From contig JASIBM010000493.1 in the NCBI GenBank assembly GCA_030045175.1, forward strand, positions 1 to 13,426: a DNA stretch of 13,426 nt. The letters are read 5' to 3'. Source of the DNA: Streptosporangiaceae bacterium. Lineage in GTDB: Bacteria > Actinomycetota > Actinomycetes > Streptosporangiales > Streptosporangiaceae. Of the stretch, positions 13,107-13,426 are shown one piece after another. The translations under genes and the position numbers were made by a program. The notes under the pieces were generated by a model. The model searched no databases. It saw nothing but the letters and a program-made list of their open reading frames with translations, and was not told the origin of the DNA. Numbering within the stretch: position 1 is the first letter of the stretch; every line of letters starts with the position of its first letter.

Positions 13107-13210
13107 GGTCGTCCCCCCGGGCCGGCACTGCGGGGGGGTTCTGGGGGTCGCCCCCCCGGGTTGGCACTGCGGGGGGGGTTCTGGGGGGTCGCCCCCGGGG
13201 CCGGCACTGA
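13107..13210. repeat. G/C-rich tandem repeat, about 2.6 copies, between azlC and the XRE gene
   Basis: Units begin at GGTCG at 13107, 13146 and 13187 (periods 39 and 41). Each runs GGTCG, a C-run, CGGG, (C/T)(C/T)GGCACTG, a G-run and TTCTGGG. The G-runs and C-runs can pair within and between units, giving strong hairpins. Read on the opposite strand, the units at 11783-11856 are the same family, so azlCD is bracketed by the element. Confidence 0.8.
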
Positions 13211-13283
13211 GCAGCGGGGTGTGCGACGCAGGCGGGATGGGCGGGGCTAGGGAGCGCGTTAAAGGCGCCCGGAGGCGAGTGGG

Positions 13284-13426
13284 ATGACACTGAGCTCTGA
13301 ACCCGGGGGCAGGACTAGCGCTCCCGCCCTGATCTCCGTGATCGCCGCGGCGATCCGGCGCGAGCGCGACCGGGCCGGGCTTTCGCTTACCGAGCTCGCT
13401 CGGCGGGCCGGCCTCGCCAAGTCCAC
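13284..13426 (+). CDS. XRE-family helix-turn-helix regulator, N-terminal part (runs off right edge)
   Basis: ATG at 13284 with a strong GGAGG eight bases upstream. The 47 complete codons read MTLSSEPGGRTSAPALISVI, then AAAIRRERDRAGLSLTELAR and RAGLAKS. The stretch IRRERDRAGLSLTELARRAGLAKST is the first two helices of an XRE/Cro-type HTH domain. The remainder, and any C-terminal cupin or ligand domain, lies outside the window. XRE regulators with a cupin domain are often found next to azlCD, and the divergent layout with shared dyads suggests this protein controls azlCD and itself. Assignment of the HTH is firm; the cupin part is only a guess from context. Confidence 0.8.
   Translation, partial: MTLSSEPGGRTSAPALISVIAAAIRRERDRAGLSLTELARRAGLAKS

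Noticed and set aside
13015..13290. Open frames through the G/C repeat on both strands giving Pro/Gly-rich repeat peptides
   Set aside because: The periodic peptides only reflect the DNA repeat; no ribosome-binding site or conserved start.
1..13426. Defence system, prophage, CRISPR or toxin-antitoxin module
   Set aside because: No characteristic proteins or arrays. The MazG-like protein is a housekeeping-type pyrophosphohydrolase without a MazEF partner, and the XRE gene is paired with azlCD, not with a toxin.

Overview
The window is high-GC DNA with ATGA stop/start overlaps inside operons, GTG starts, several probable leaderless genes and G/C-rich intergenic hairpins. This points to an actinomycete chromosome. 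I cannot name the genus. I saw no tRNA, rRNA, CRISPR array, transposase, integrase or phage gene.

Left part (1-6853, all minus strand, read right to left): an aldo/keto reductase, a PLP-dependent threonine/serine dehydratase-like enzyme, then a complete Liv-type (HAAT) ABC importer: lipoprotein binding protein, permeases LivH and LivM, ATPase LivG and the start of LivF, which runs off the left edge. A strong hairpin separates the binding protein gene from livH, and livM/livG and livG/livF overlap by ATGA. The two catabolic genes are about 300 bp upstream of the binding protein gene and may have their own promoter.

Centre (6943-9481): a carbamate kinase is divergent from the reductase and convergent with a 12-TM NCS1 nucleobase/ureide-type permease. 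A GC-rich dyad that can serve as a bidirectional terminator lies between them. With the Liv system this reads as a nitrogen-compound uptake and catabolism neighbourhood. The substrate cannot be read from sequence.

Right-centre (9482-11755): an apparently gene-free 320 bp, a MazG/DCTPP1-like pyrophosphohydrolase (minus), a DUF4190 membrane protein plus a HIT-family protein (plus, 12 bp apart), and a free-methionine-sulfoxide reductase of the GAF type (minus). The reductase reading frame has lost its expected stop and runs antisense through the HIT gene.

Right end (11783-13426): an azlC-azlD branched-chain amino acid exporter pair, divergent from the start of an XRE-family regulator. The pair is flanked on both sides by the same G/C-rich repeat family in opposite orientation. 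Two copies of the dyad GTTCG-N6-CGAAC lie at the azlC promoter and start, and are candidate operators for the regulator.

I found no clearly new multi-gene system. The most interesting signals are the operator-like dyads and inverted repeats around azlCD, the lost stop of the msrC-like gene, and duplicated translation starts at livF.
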